A stretch of 64,000 nucleotides of DNA. It comes from Calditrichota bacterium. GTDB taxonomy: Bacteria > Calditrichota > Calditrichia > Calditrichales > J004. The notes under the pieces were generated by a model. The model did not search any database. It was given only the letters and a program-made list of their open reading frames with translations, and was not told where the DNA came from. The DNA lies in the NCBI GenBank assembly GCA_013112635.1, contig JABFGF010000001.1:434001-498000 (forward strand), given 5' to 3'. Position 1 is the first letter of the stretch; every line of letters starts with the position of its first letter. Shown one piece after another: positions 8,653 through 18,155 of this stretch. The position numbers were made by a program, and so were the translations under genes.

Positions 8653-10299
8653 TTAAATATTCAATGATAAAGGCTTTACAAAAATCACTTTCTCATTTCT
8701 TACATTCACTGTGCCCGGTAATGCTTTCCTAATTCTACTAACATAGCGGGCCTGTGTATAAATAACCGGTACTGTTGATGAATGTTTTGCCTTACTGTTG
8801 GCAGCAGTAATTTGTGCTGCCTGTTCAATTATTGAGTTTGGAATACTGATATCTTTACCCGGGACTTTTATGATAACATGTGCCCCCTGAACACCTTGTG
8901 CATGCATCCAAATATCCCATTTGTTTGCAAAAGAAAAAGTTAATAAATCATTGTTAATATTGTTTTTCCCAATGTAAATATCCCATTTGTTATCAAGTAT
9001 TAACCTGCGGAAAGAATATTTCAATGTATCGGAAGACTCTTTTTTTGATTCGCCCTGTTGAATAACATTCATACCTATAAGTTTTTCTTTTATTTTTTGC
9101 AGTTCTTTAATACTTGCCGTTTGTATTTTCGTATCCATTTTTGATATCTCAGCCAATTCAGACGAATACATATTTTTCTTTAGACTTATAACTTTTTTCT
9201 TCTCAACAATATTTTTGTACTTATTAAAATAGTGGTTTGCATTTTCTACTGAGGTTTTTTTTGGGTTAAGCTTAACAACAATTTTCTCATGATTGTCGGA
9301 AAAAATATTTATTAGTTCGGCAGATGAGCTTCCGCGGGGGATTTTATGTTTATTTGTTAAAATTAAATTTCCTTTTAAATCTGCATCTTGTTTTCTATCC
9401 TCAATATTTTCAGCAAATGATATTTTTTTTAAAGCCGTTTCTAAAGATTTTTTTCTTTTTTTGATTGCATTTGAAATAACAGAGTTAAGCTGGTCGAAGG
9501 TTTGGTTTTTATTTATTTCATAAATAAATATAGACCAGGCTTTGTTTATTTCTTTAAAAATCTCAACCTCAAAGCCACTATCCAGAAGTAGTTTACTTTT
9601 AAATAGAGTTAAATATTTAGCTTGTTTATCTTTTTTGTAAATAAAGCAGTCGCCTGAGTTAATCTCATCTAAAAATCCGGAAATCGTAGAGTAAATGAGC
9701 TTTGAATTATTTATCTGTTTTACTTTATCGTCACTGTTAGTATTCATTCGAAAACAAATTTCATTAACCATGCGCTTATTAAGTGGCGGGCAAACAGCTC
9801 TGATAAGTTTTGATATTTTTATATCGGGTGTTGTAGAAATGGCATTTGTAATCAAAGCCTGCGAAATGGGGACAGGGATTTCATTTGGGTATTCTATTAC
9901 TGTATTGAGTGATTTAAAAGATTCAAGTGGGTTTTTGCTTAAATCCGAAAGAATTATGTTTGGCGCAGTACCATAAAAGCAGGCACAAACATTAAAAGAA
10001 TCAAATTTAATTGTAAGGAATTTATTATAAACGGCCATATTTAAATTAGAGATAGTATGGCCATATAAATCTTCGAAGAAATTCAAACGATCATTTTTTT
10101 GTTTTTTAGGACTATCAATTAAAATAAAAGGTTTATGTGTGCTTAGACTTAACTTTAATTGAAAAAGGTCGTTTTCCTTTTGAAGCTCAAATATCAATTC
10201 ATTTTTATATTCGGTATAAACTGAAACCACCTCAGAGCCAATAACCTTGGGTGCAATTTGTCCAATTTGGGCTTTAAACAGGTAATAATTTTTAAACAT
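8653..10299 (-). CDS. rqcH: RqcH/NFACT-family ribosome-associated quality-control factor
   Basis: A 548-residue NFACT protein (RqcH/Rqc2/FbpA family). RqcH binds split 60S/50S-peptidyl-tRNA complexes and recruits tRNA-Ala to add C-terminal alanine tails to stalled chains. The NFACT-N domain occupies about 1-200 ('LSLSTHKPF', 'YGTAPNIILSD'), a coiled-coil middle about 270-420, and NFACT-R about 435-540 ('WMHAQGVQGAHVIIKVPG'). The family's DR motif (D97-R98 in B. subtilis) aligns here with N92-K93, an unusual substitution. The gene is divergent from yicC and followed by a TPR gene. Confidence 0.88.
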   Translation of the reverse strand: MFKNYYLFKAQIGQIAPKVIGSEVVSVYTEYKNELIFELQKENDLFQLKLSLSTHKPFILIDSPKKQKNDRLNFFEDLYGHTISNLNMAVYNKFLTIKFDSFNVCACFYGTAPNIILSDLSKNPLESFKSLNTVIEYPNEIPVPISQALITNAISTTPDIKISKLIRAVCPPLNKRMVNEICFRMNTNSDDKVKQINNSKLIYSTISGFLDEINSGDCFIYKKDKQAKYLTLFKSKLLLDSGFEVEIFKEINKAWSIFIYEINKNQTFDQLNSVISNAIKKRKKSLETALKKISFAENIEDRKQDADLKGNLILTNKHKIPRGSSSAELINIFSDNHEKIVVKLNPKKTSVENANHYFNKYKNIVEKKKVISLKKNMYSSELAEISKMDTKIQTASIKELQKIKEKLIGMNVIQQGESKKESSDTLKYSFRRLILDNKWDIYIGKNNINNDLLTFSFANKWDIWMHAQGVQGAHVIIKVPGKDISIPNSIIEQAAQITAANSKAKHSSTVPVIYTQARYVSRIRKALPGTVNVRNEKVIFVKPLSLNI

Positions 10300-10442
10300 A
10301 TTTAAAAATATAAAAGTAGTTGTTTATTCGTTATTTAATTATTTGTTAGATTGTATAATGGAACATTGTTATCTGAAAAATATTTTTGATTAATCATCTT
10401 ACTGAATAGAATTATTTTAGTTTAAAATATTTAGTGGTTCAA

Positions 10443-10471
10443 TTACAATGCTAAAGTTATAAAAGTAATTA
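10443..10471 (+). promoter_or_regulatory. Candidate sigma70-like promoter for yicC operon
   Basis: TTACAA at 10443-10448 and TAATTA at 10466-10471 are separated by 17 bases, in the rqcH/yicC divergent intergenic region, about 30 bases before the yicC start. It matches the pattern of the tRNA promoters in this window loosely; support is only by consensus. Confidence 0.35.
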
Positions 10472-10506
10472 CATTTATTAAACCAAAATATTGAGGTTTA
10501 TTTTTT

Positions 10507-11382
10507 ATGCATAGTATGACGGGATACGGTAAAGGTCAGCTTATGGCCAACAGGTTTGAAATTACGGTTGAAATAAAAAGTGTCAACAACCGCTATTTGG
10601 ATATTATGTTCAGAATGCCCTCAATGCTTTCTTCATTTGAGTCCGGATTGAGAAAAATTGTGAAGAATAAAGTTAGTCGTGGAAAAGTAAGCGTATTCAT
10701 AGAAATAAAAGAAGTTGTAAAGAGTGACAATGGCAATACTGTCAATGATGAAAAGCTGCTTCATTACTACAATACTTTAAAAGCTATAAAAACGAAACTG
10801 AATTTAAGTGAAGAAATAGATTTACGTCACTTGCTTACTTTTCAGGAGTTGTTTGAACCTGATATTAGCAGTGTTGATGAAAAGGAATTTAGCGAGCAAT
10901 TAAGCAACACACTGGAAAAAGCCTTGCAGGCATTTAATAACATGCGTTTAAAAGAAGGCGAACATTTAATTAAGGATATGAATGAGCGGCTCACCAAAAT
11001 AAATTCCATTACAAAAACAGTTCTGAACAAGGCACCGGCAAATGTAAGAAGTGAGTTTGATAAATTGCTTACCAGGATTAATGAACTTTTAGAAAACCAG
11101 CAAATAGATCCGGAAAGGCTGGAGCAGGAAATTGCATTAATATCAGACAAAGTTGATATTACTGAAGAGCTTACCCGCATGGAAAGCCATATTAGCCAAT
11201 TCCGGCAAACATTAAAACGCGACAAAGAGTTAGGCAAAAAACTGACTTTTATTTTGCAGGAAATGCACCGCGAAGCCAACACAATGAATTCAAAAACAAC
11301 TGATGTTGAAATATCACATTTGATCATTCAGGTAAAAGAAGAAATTGAAAAAATCCGTGAACAAACCCAAAACATAGAATAG
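10507..11382 (+). CDS. yicC: YicC/YloC-family endoribonuclease
   Basis: A 291-residue YicC-family protein. The N-terminus 'MTGYGKGQ' and 'SVNNRYLDI' and the C-terminal DUF1732 part ('FLLQEMHREANT'-like stretch, here 'ILQEMHREANTMNSK') are the family's conserved blocks. Members in E. coli and B. subtilis were shown to be endoribonucleases. The ATG at 10507 follows 'GAGGT'; a second ATG three codons in is possible. The yicC-gmk-coaB order is widely conserved and is the first part of a four-gene operon here. Confidence 0.93.
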   Translation: MHSMTGYGKGQLMANRFEITVEIKSVNNRYLDIMFRMPSMLSSFESGLRKIVKNKVSRGKVSVFIEIKEVVKSDNGNTVNDEKLLHYYNTLKAIKTKLNLSEEIDLRHLLTFQELFEPDISSVDEKEFSEQLSNTLEKALQAFNNMRLKEGEHLIKDMNERLTKINSITKTVLNKAPANVRSEFDKLLTRINELLENQQIDPERLEQEIALISDKVDITEELTRMESHISQFRQTLKRDKELGKKLTFILQEMHREANTMNSKTTDVEISHLIIQVKEEIEKIREQTQNIE

Positions 11383-11385
11383 AAG

Positions 11386-11949
11386 ATGAAATTTAAATCA
11401 CAGCACATAGTTTTTTCCGCACCAAGCGGGGCAGGCAAAACCACGATAGTTAAAATTCTACTTGAGAAACATCCTAATTTGGCAATTTCTGTTTCTGCTA
11501 CAACCAGGGCAAAACGACCTTTTGAAAAAGACGGAAAAGATTATTATTTCTTATCCCCATTACAATTTAAAAGAGCGGCCAAAGAAAATAAGTTTCTGGA
11601 GTATGAAGAGGTCCATGGAAATATTTATGGTACTTTGAAAGACAAGGTGGATGAATCTGTTGCTGCCGGCAAAACAGTTTTGTTTGATATCGATGTAAAA
11701 GGCGCCAAGTCAATCCAACAGGCTTACAAAGATGCATTACTAATTTTCATAAAACCGCCGGGGAAAGATGTTCTCCGTCAACGACTCATTGATCGAAAAA
11801 GCGAAGATACTGAAACCATAAACAAACGACTGGAACGTCTTGATTTTGAATATGAGCAAGCAAGCTTTTTTAATCATGTTGTTGTAAATGATGATTTAAA
11901 TACCGCTGTCAAAGAAGTTGAAAAATTAATAATTGATGATACAGAATAA
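11386..11949 (+). CDS. gmk: Guanylate kinase
   Basis: Phosphorylates GMP to GDP with ATP. At 187 residues it has a P-loop 'APSGAGKTT' (12-20), a GMP-binding part with 'TRAKRPFEKDGKDYYF', and 'EYEEVHGNIYGT', all typical of bacterial Gmk. It starts 3 bases after the yicC stop. The next gene overlaps its end by 14 bases. The rpoZ gene that often sits between gmk and coaBC is absent here. Confidence 0.97.
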   Translation: MKFKSQHIVFSAPSGAGKTTIVKILLEKHPNLAISVSATTRAKRPFEKDGKDYYFLSPLQFKRAAKENKFLEYEEVHGNIYGTLKDKVDESVAAGKTVLFDIDVKGAKSIQQAYKDALLIFIKPPGKDVLRQRLIDRKSEDTETINKRLERLDFEYEQASFFNHVVVNDDLNTAVKEVEKLIIDDTE

Positions 11950-12907
11950 AAAATCTATCCTAATTAAGGATGAATCCAATTTATTGTTTTTTGGCTGGGA
12001 ATTACTTCAAAAGTTAAATAAATCTGATTATGTTATTTATCTTGAAAAGAAAAATAATTACGGTACATTTTTGTCGTTTTTCTCCAATTTTTTACAATTT
12101 CAAAAAGGACAGCATTTTGATTTGGTTATTAATTTCCAACGGGAAGCCGCGAAACAAAATACCGGCGAGCTTGATTATCTCTTCACCATAGCAGAAAATG
12201 GAGATATCTCACCAAAAGAAAATGTTGGAGATTTTTTAGATTTAATAAAAGCTCATTTTTCAGCAAAAGATTTTAGAAATAGAAAAATACTGATTTCTGC
12301 CGGCCCAACAAATGAAGATATTGACCCTGTCAGGTTTCTGTCAAACCGATCAACTGGGAAGATGGGAATCGCTTTAGCAAGAGCGGCTTATATTCGAGGC
12401 GCAGATGTAAAGCTAATAATAGGCCCCGGCTCAGCAAGGAAACCGGCCTACTTAAATATCCTCAAGGTGCGTGGTGCAGAAGAAATGAACCAAATAGTTC
12501 AAAAGCATTTTGCCTGGTGTGATTTTTTTATTTCATCAGCCGCGGTAGCAGATTATACGCCACTAACAACACTAAAAAATAAAATGAAAAAAGGCTCAGG
12601 AAACCTTCTGCTTGAGATGAAAAGAACTGCCGATATTTTGCAGAATATTCAGACTTTAAAAAGAGCTGATCAAAAAGTAATTGGATTTTCGGTTGAAACA
12701 AAAGACCTGATTGAAAATTCTCGAAAAAAACTTATTAGAAAAAATCTGGACCTGATTATTGCCAACAATCCAAATCTAAAAGGAGCTGGTTTCGCAGGAG
12801 ATACAAACCAGGTTGAGATTATAAGTAAGTCGAATAATGTTTCGCTGCCATTGATGACAAAAAATGATGTAGCCGATAAAATCTTAGACAATATGCTGGA
12901 AATTTAA
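11936..12907 (+). CDS. coaB: Phosphopantothenoylcysteine synthetase (CoaB) without a recognisable CoaC domain
   Basis: A 323-residue protein whose last about 215 residues form the CoaB domain, which couples 4'-phosphopantothenate and cysteine with CTP. Signature stretches are 'ISAGPTNEDIDPVRF', 'NRSTGKMG', 'SSAAVADYTP' and 'VGFSVET'-like 'IGFSVETKD', then 'ANNPNLKGAGF'. The N-terminal about 105 residues do not look like the flavoprotein CoaC decarboxylase (about 180 residues) that normally leads this protein, and its glycine-rich flavin-binding start is missing. I chose the ATG at 11936; a TTG one codon earlier is possible. It overlaps gmk and is followed by the glycosylase gene after 4 bases. 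CoaC must be encoded elsewhere. Confidence 0.88.
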   Translation: MIQNKKSILIKDESNLLFFGWELLQKLNKSDYVIYLEKKNNYGTFLSFFSNFLQFQKGQHFDLVINFQREAAKQNTGELDYLFTIAENGDISPKENVGDFLDLIKAHFSAKDFRNRKILISAGPTNEDIDPVRFLSNRSTGKMGIALARAAYIRGADVKLIIGPGSARKPAYLNILKVRGAEEMNQIVQKHFAWCDFFISSAAVADYTPLTTLKNKMKKGSGNLLLEMKRTADILQNIQTLKRADQKVIGFSVETKDLIENSRKKLIRKNLDLIIANNPNLKGAGFAGDTNQVEIISKSNNVSLPLMTKNDVADKILDNMLEI

Positions 12908-12911
12908 TTTT

Positions 12912-13688
12912 ATGAATGGTGAAACACTTCAAGATTTAAGCGCCTATCTAAATTGGTATAAAACGGTTTACGGTGACAATATTCGCTTTGATGGTGAATT
13001 TGATTTTTCGATGGAGGTTGCTGATGAAACAATTTCGCCGGTTCCCAAAGCAAAGCCTGAGGTAAAACAACAGGTTCAACCCAAAAAGGAATTTATACCA
13101 AGGTCGGCAAAAAAGACTTTTGACGAACAGCTTCTTCACCAGGGCAATCCTGATTTAAGAGCATTTTACCATGAGATAAACAAATGTGCTAAATGCAGTT
13201 TAGGGCATACACGGACTAATTTTGTTTTTGGTATGGGCAATCCGCAGGCTGATATTATGTTTATCGGTGAAGCACCAGGCCGTGATGAGGATATGCAGGG
13301 TTTGCCTTTTGTTGGTAAGGCAGGGCAGTTGCTGGATAAAATGCTGTTTGCCTTACAAATGAAGCGCGAAGAGGTTTATATCGCCAATGTGTTAAAATGC
13401 CGCCCGCCCAATAACCGCGATCCTCTCCCGGATGAGGTAGTTCATTGTGAACCATATCTTAAAAAACAGATCGAGATTATTAAGCCAAAAGTGATTGTGG
13501 CTCTGGGACGGATTTCTGCGCAGGTTTTATTAAAGAAAAGTGATTCATTAAGCATGATGCGCCAATCAGAACATAGCTATGAAAACATCCCATTTATTGT
13601 CACTTATCATCCGGCAGCCTTGCTGAGAAACCCACGCTGGAAAGCCAATGCCTGGCTGGATTTACAGAAGATTGCAAAACTCTTTTAA
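12912..13688 (+). CDS. Type 4 (Fe-S) uracil-DNA glycosylase
   Basis: Removes uracil from DNA. This 258-residue protein has a variable N-terminal about 80 residues, then the family 4 core: 'FIGEAPGRDED' (118-127), 'PFVGKAGQLLDKML', and 'TYHPAALLRNP' with the catalytic-loop His233. Four cysteines (C92, C95, C163, C179) are placed to bind the [4Fe-4S] cluster. It is the last gene of the yicC-gmk-coaB group. An independent UDG family (Ung) is not seen in the window. Confidence 0.93.
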   Translation: MNGETLQDLSAYLNWYKTVYGDNIRFDGEFDFSMEVADETISPVPKAKPEVKQQVQPKKEFIPRSAKKTFDEQLLHQGNPDLRAFYHEINKCAKCSLGHTRTNFVFGMGNPQADIMFIGEAPGRDEDMQGLPFVGKAGQLLDKMLFALQMKREEVYIANVLKCRPPNNRDPLPDEVVHCEPYLKKQIEIIKPKVIVALGRISAQVLLKKSDSLSMMRQSEHSYENIPFIVTYHPAALLRNPRWKANAWLDLQKIAKLF

Positions 13689-13844
13689 TATGATCAATAT
13701 TAAGTAAATACAAATAGCTGTTTGCAAAGTTAGCTTGCTGAAAATAGATCAAAAAACTACTTTTCAAATATTGCAATAGAGCATTTTTTTGATTATCCTT
13801 TTCCAACAACTTTTTAAACAATCCAATACATAAAAACCAACTTT

Positions 13845-13880
13845 AAACCTTCCCGGCAGCATCGAGGAAGGTTTTGTTTC
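13845..13880 (+). terminator. Hairpin with T-rich tail before dnaB
   Basis: A 9-bp perfect inverted repeat AAACCTTCC / GGAAGGTTT with a 12-base loop is followed by TTGTTTCTT. It probably terminates the yicC-coaB-glycosylase transcript. It ends only 16 bases before dnaB, so it could instead lie in the dnaB leader. The remainder of this 207-base gap shows nothing else I can support. Confidence 0.5.
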
Positions 13881-13895
13881 TTAGGAAAAATTTTC

Positions 13896-15293
13896 ATGGA
13901 TGTTTCCAAACCGGAAGAACAAATATTACGCACACCACCTCAATCAATTGATGTAGAACAAATTGTACTTGGAGCGCTGCTTCTTGATGAGGAAGCCGTG
14001 TCAATCGCCATTGAAACAATCGATGCCTCATTTTTTTATAAACCTGCACACAAGGTTATTTTTCAGGCAATTATGGAAATGTTTGATGAGAAAATTGAAA
14101 TCGATCTGATTACATTGACAGAAAGGCTGAAACGCGCTAAGAAGTTTGATGAAATTGGTGGTGCCTATTATCTGGCAGAAATTGCCAACAGTACACCATC
14201 TTCAGCAAATCTTAAGAATTATCTGGGCATTGTAAAACAAAAAGCCCTTTCGCGAACTTTGATTAAAGAATGTACCACTATCATCGACAAGGCTTACGAA
14301 CAAAATGATGATATAAACGAGCTTCTTGACCAGGCTGAAGGCAAAATCTTTGAGATCTCTGAAATGCGTATGCAGAAAGGCTTTGCAGGTATAAAGAAAA
14401 TTCTGCATACAACTTTTGAAAAAATCGATCAGCTTTTCCATTCCGATACATCGGGAGTTACCGGGGTCTATTCCGGCTTTAAGGATTTGGAAAAAATGAC
14501 TGCCGGTTTTCAGCCATCGGATTTAATTGTTTTGGCCGGGCGCCCAAGTATGGGAAAAACAGCTCTTGCTTTAAATTTGTGCCGTAATGCCGCAGTCGAT
14601 CATGGAATTCCTGTTGGCTTTTTCAGTCTGGAAATGTCTTCAGAATCCCTGGTTATGCGTTTGCTTTGTACGGAAGCCAGAGTAAATCAAATGAATGTGC
14701 GAACAGGAAAACTTAACAAACAAGAGATGGAACGGCTGACAAGTCATGTTGCCCAGCTAATGAACGCACCTATTTATATCGATGATTCACCATCCTTGAA
14801 TGTACTGGAATTAAGGGCCAAGGCCAGACGTTTAAAAGCGGAAGCAAATGTTCAAATGTTAGTTATTGATTATTTGCAGCTAATGGATGGTACAAAAGGG
14901 GAGAACAGACAGCAGGAAATTACCCATATTTCTCGTTCCATTAAAGGTATTGCAAAAGAGCTGGATATTCCTGTTATCGCACTCTCTCAGCTATCGCGTG
15001 CAAGTGAATCGCGTGATAAACATAACAAACGTCCACAGCTGTCTGATTTGCGTGAATCAGGCGCTATAGAGCAGGATGCTGATGTGGTAATGTTTGTTTA
15101 CCGTCCTGAATATTATAACCTTGAAGAATTTGAAGATGGAACTTCTACGCACAATATGTGTGAAGTAGTAATAGGAAAACAAAGAAACGGTCCGGTTGGA
15201 AATGTGCGCTTAACTTTCCTGAAAGAATTTGGAAAATTTGCAGATCCCGACATGTTTCATGATACATCGGCAATGGGGCCGGCTGCTTTTTAA
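13896..15293 (+). CDS. dnaB: Replicative DNA helicase DnaB
   Basis: The hexameric 5'-3' helicase that opens the replication fork. It is 465 residues, the normal length. The N-terminal DnaB domain (about 12-115, 'PPQSIDVEQIVLGALLLD') is followed by a linker and the RecA-like C-domain with Walker A 'GRPSMGKTALAL' and Walker B-like 'MLVIDYLQLM', then 'SQLSRASESR'. No intein is present. The ATG at 13896 is preceded by AGGAAA. rel follows after 36 bases. Confidence 0.98.
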   Translation: MDVSKPEEQILRTPPQSIDVEQIVLGALLLDEEAVSIAIETIDASFFYKPAHKVIFQAIMEMFDEKIEIDLITLTERLKRAKKFDEIGGAYYLAEIANSTPSSANLKNYLGIVKQKALSRTLIKECTTIIDKAYEQNDDINELLDQAEGKIFEISEMRMQKGFAGIKKILHTTFEKIDQLFHSDTSGVTGVYSGFKDLEKMTAGFQPSDLIVLAGRPSMGKTALALNLCRNAAVDHGIPVGFFSLEMSSESLVMRLLCTEARVNQMNVRTGKLNKQEMERLTSHVAQLMNAPIYIDDSPSLNVLELRAKARRLKAEANVQMLVIDYLQLMDGTKGENRQQEITHISRSIKGIAKELDIPVIALSQLSRASESRDKHNKRPQLSDLRESGAIEQDADVVMFVYRPEYYNLEEFEDGTSTHNMCEVVIGKQRNGPVGNVRLTFLKEFGKFADPDMFHDTSAMGPAAF

Positions 15294-15329
15294 AAAATTA
15301 ACTACGGTTTTAATAAACAAAAAACTTAA

Positions 15330-17534
15330 ATGAATACCGCTAAATCTGCTTCAAAATCAAAAGAAGAAAAAATCATTAAACAAATGCATCAGCGATATGA
15401 TAAATCGTTTGATCAGATGTGCCTTGATATAAAAGAATATTATTCTGAGTTCGATAGAAGCAGCCTTCAAAAAGCCTACGAGTACAGCTTAAAAGCTCAT
15501 GTCTGGCAACAAAGATACTCCGGAGAACCGTATTTTGAGCATTGTTTAAATGTTGCTGTGATCCTTGCAGAATTGCGTATGGATCCCACAACAATTATTT
15601 CCGGTTTATTACATGATGTTGTTGAAGACACAAATATTCAGCTTGATGTTATTACCGAGGAATTTGGCGAACCTGTAGCAAAACTGGTGGATGGCGTTAC
15701 AAAAATCAGTGAACTAAAATTCCAAAGTAAAGAAATCCGCCAGGCCGAAACCTTCCGTAAAATGCTTCTTTCCATGGCAAAAGATGTGCGGGTTATAATG
15801 ATTAAATTTGCGGACAGGCTACATAATATGCGTACTTTGGAACATGTACCTGAGAAGAAAAGACCGCGTATAGCCCTTGAAACCAGAGACGTATATGCAC
15901 CTTTGGCACATCGTTTTGGGATTGCTAAAATTAAATGGGAGTTGGAAGATCTTTGCCTAAAAAATCTTGAACCCGATATTTATGACATGCTTGTAGATAA
16001 GATTAAACTTTCCAGGGATGAGAGGGAAGGTTATATAAATGATATTGCCAATCCGATTTATGAGGAGATGTCCAAAAACAATATTAAACCAACCATTTCA
16101 GGCAGGCCAAAAAGTTTTTCCAGTATTTACCATAAAATGAAAAAACGTAACAGGCCTTTTGAAGAAATTTATGATTTACTGGCTATAAGAATTCTTGTCG
16201 ATAAAGTTGAAGAATGCTACTATGCTCTTGGAATAATCCATAACCTGTTTAATCCTGTTTACGATCGCTTTAAAGACTATATCGCCATGCCCAAAATTAA
16301 TGGCTATCAATCTTTGCATACAACCGTTGTTGGCCCGGCCGGTAAAATGGTTGAAATTCAAATTCGTACCAAGGCAATGCATGCCCTTGCAGAAGATGGA
16401 ATTGCAGCTCATTGGAAATATAAGCAAGGCACCGAAGAAGAGAAGTCAATTGAAAAGGCTTTAAACTGGGTTAAGGATATGCTTGATAGGCAAATATCTG
16501 AAGATGCCGGTGAATTTATGGAAGATTTAAAGATCAATCTTTTTCATGATGAATTGTTTTTATTTTCTCCAAATGGTGATCTGTTTAAACTGCCTGCTAA
16601 ATCATCGCCCATAGATTTTGCTTATGAAATCCACACCAATATTGGAAATCACTGTATCGGGGCAAAAGTAAATGGCAAGATTGTCCCATTAAGAACAACA
16701 TTGAAAAGTGGGGACCAGGTTGAAATTATCACCTCAAATAGTCAAAAACCCTCGCATGACTGGTTGGGATTTGTAAAGACAAGCAAGGCGCGGCATTGGA
16801 TTAAGAAGTATATAAAAGAAGAGCAGCTTCTTAACACAAGGGAAATCGGTCATGAAATTCTTGTTAAGTTTTTAAAAAAACATAAACTGACTGAAAAAAG
16901 CCAAGAGTTTATTGAAAATATTCCTAAGCTTGGTTTTAGCAATCTTGAGTCGCTAATTATTGCAATTGGCAGAGGAGAGCTTGTTGTAGAATCAATTCGC
17001 AAAAAGCTTTTCCCCACTAATGTTGAAGAAACTGAGCCAAAGAAAAAGAACTTTTTTTCAAAGTATTTAAAGAAATCCCGAAATCAATCCGGTATAAAAG
17101 TTCAAGGCATGGACAATATGCTGATTAACTTTGCCCAATGTTGTCATCCGGTTCCGGGTGATCCGATAATAGGCTATCTGTCTCGTGGAAAAGGAGTTAC
17201 AATCCACCTAAATGATTGTAAAAACCTGGTTCATTTATTGGAAGAAAAGCAACGTATAATTGAAGTTGCATGGGATATAGAGAAAGACCAGGAATTTTTG
17301 GTTCAGCTTTCCATTATTGGCGAAGATCGCAAGGATTTTTTGAAAGATGTTACAATGTGTGTGTCAAAGCTGGAAACAAACATTGTTATGGCAAATTTCA
17401 GCAGCGAAGATCTTTATGCCAAAGGTCAACTAAATATTCAGGTAAAGAACCTGCAACATCTTACAAAAATCATTAACAGCATTTTAAAGCTCCAGGGTAT
17501 TTTTTCGGTTGAACGTCTAAGCGATCCAAATTAA
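15330..17534 (+). CDS. rel: Bifunctional (p)ppGpp synthetase/hydrolase (Rel/SpoT)
   Basis: Controls the stringent response. The 734 residues hold an HD hydrolase domain (H71 and the 'LLHDVVEDT' with H95-D96), a synthetase domain ('RPKSFSSIYHKM', 'RFKDYIAMPKINGYQSLHT', 'EIQIRT'), a TGS domain (about 405-465), and a C-terminal CC/zinc-finger-type and ACT region ('CCHPVPGDPI' near 602, then about 655-730). Both active sites look intact, so both making and breaking (p)ppGpp is expected. It starts 36 bases after dnaB with a weak ribosome binding site. Confidence 0.96.
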   Translation: MNTAKSASKSKEEKIIKQMHQRYDKSFDQMCLDIKEYYSEFDRSSLQKAYEYSLKAHVWQQRYSGEPYFEHCLNVAVILAELRMDPTTIISGLLHDVVEDTNIQLDVITEEFGEPVAKLVDGVTKISELKFQSKEIRQAETFRKMLLSMAKDVRVIMIKFADRLHNMRTLEHVPEKKRPRIALETRDVYAPLAHRFGIAKIKWELEDLCLKNLEPDIYDMLVDKIKLSRDEREGYINDIANPIYEEMSKNNIKPTISGRPKSFSSIYHKMKKRNRPFEEIYDLLAIRILVDKVEECYYALGIIHNLFNPVYDRFKDYIAMPKINGYQSLHTTVVGPAGKMVEIQIRTKAMHALAEDGIAAHWKYKQGTEEEKSIEKALNWVKDMLDRQISEDAGEFMEDLKINLFHDELFLFSPNGDLFKLPAKSSPIDFAYEIHTNIGNHCIGAKVNGKIVPLRTTLKSGDQVEIITSNSQKPSHDWLGFVKTSKARHWIKKYIKEEQLLNTREIGHEILVKFLKKHKLTEKSQEFIENIPKLGFSNLESLIIAIGRGELVVESIRKKLFPTNVEETEPKKKNFFSKYLKKSRNQSGIKVQGMDNMLINFAQCCHPVPGDPIIGYLSRGKGVTIHLNDCKNLVHLLEEKQRIIEVAWDIEKDQEFLVQLSIIGEDRKDFLKDVTMCVSKLETNIVMANFSSEDLYAKGQLNIQVKNLQHLTKIINSILKLQGIFSVERLSDPN

Positions 17535-17619
17535 ATTTAACTTTAAATAACAATTTAGAAACAGTGTGAGGACTCCAAAAGGACTACTTCACAAATTAAA
17601 ATATTTGAAAGGATTTACA

Positions 17620-18096
17620 GTGGAATTTGTATATCTATCCGCAGAAGGATTAGAAAAACTAAAAAAAGAGCTACATGAACTTAAATATGTAACCAGGCCG
17701 AAGGTAACCGAGAAAGTCTCAACGGCGCGTGATCATGGCGATTTAAAGGAAAATGCTGAATATCACGCCGCCAGAGAAGAACTTTCTATGGTTGAGACAA
17801 AAGTACAAATACTTCAGGATCGGGTTGCGCGCGCAAGGATTATAGATGAGTCGGAGATTTCGCTTGAAGAAATAAGCATTTTGAATGTAGTGAAAATGAA
17901 GGATACAAAAACAAGTAAAGAACTGACATATACCCTTGTATCTGATGAAGAGGCAAATTTTAAAGAAGGTAAGATTTCTGTTGCTTCCCCTGTGGGAAAA
18001 GGACTTATTGGTAAAAAAGTAGGGGACGTTGCGGAGATCAAAGTTCCGGCAGGAATATTGAAATATGAGATTTTATCTATTGGTTTACCTGAATGA
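17620..18096 (+). CDS. greA: Transcription elongation factor GreA
   Basis: Stimulates RNA cleavage by backtracked RNA polymerase. I chose the GTG at 17620, preceded by GAAAGGA six bases upstream, giving 158 residues that begin 'MEFVYLSAEGLEKL', the exact family length and start. A longer GTG start at 17566 would add 18 residues not found in GreA. The coiled-coil tip has 'HGDLKENAEYHAA' with the acidic pair that enters the polymerase secondary channel. The C-domain ends in 'PAGILKYEILSIG'. Confidence 0.97.
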   Translation: MEFVYLSAEGLEKLKKELHELKYVTRPKVTEKVSTARDHGDLKENAEYHAAREELSMVETKVQILQDRVARARIIDESEISLEEISILNVVKMKDTKTSKELTYTLVSDEEANFKEGKISVASPVGKGLIGKKVGDVAEIKVPAGILKYEILSIGLPE

Positions 18097-18155
18097 AACT
18101 TTGTGTTGTATTAAACCGTCTTTGAAGATGAATGTTTATAACAGGAGGCAACAGG

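Noticed and set aside
17566-17619. GTG start 18 codons upstream in the greA frame
   Set aside because: The added residues are not part of GreA, and the GTG at 17620 has a good ribosome binding site and gives the standard 158 residues.
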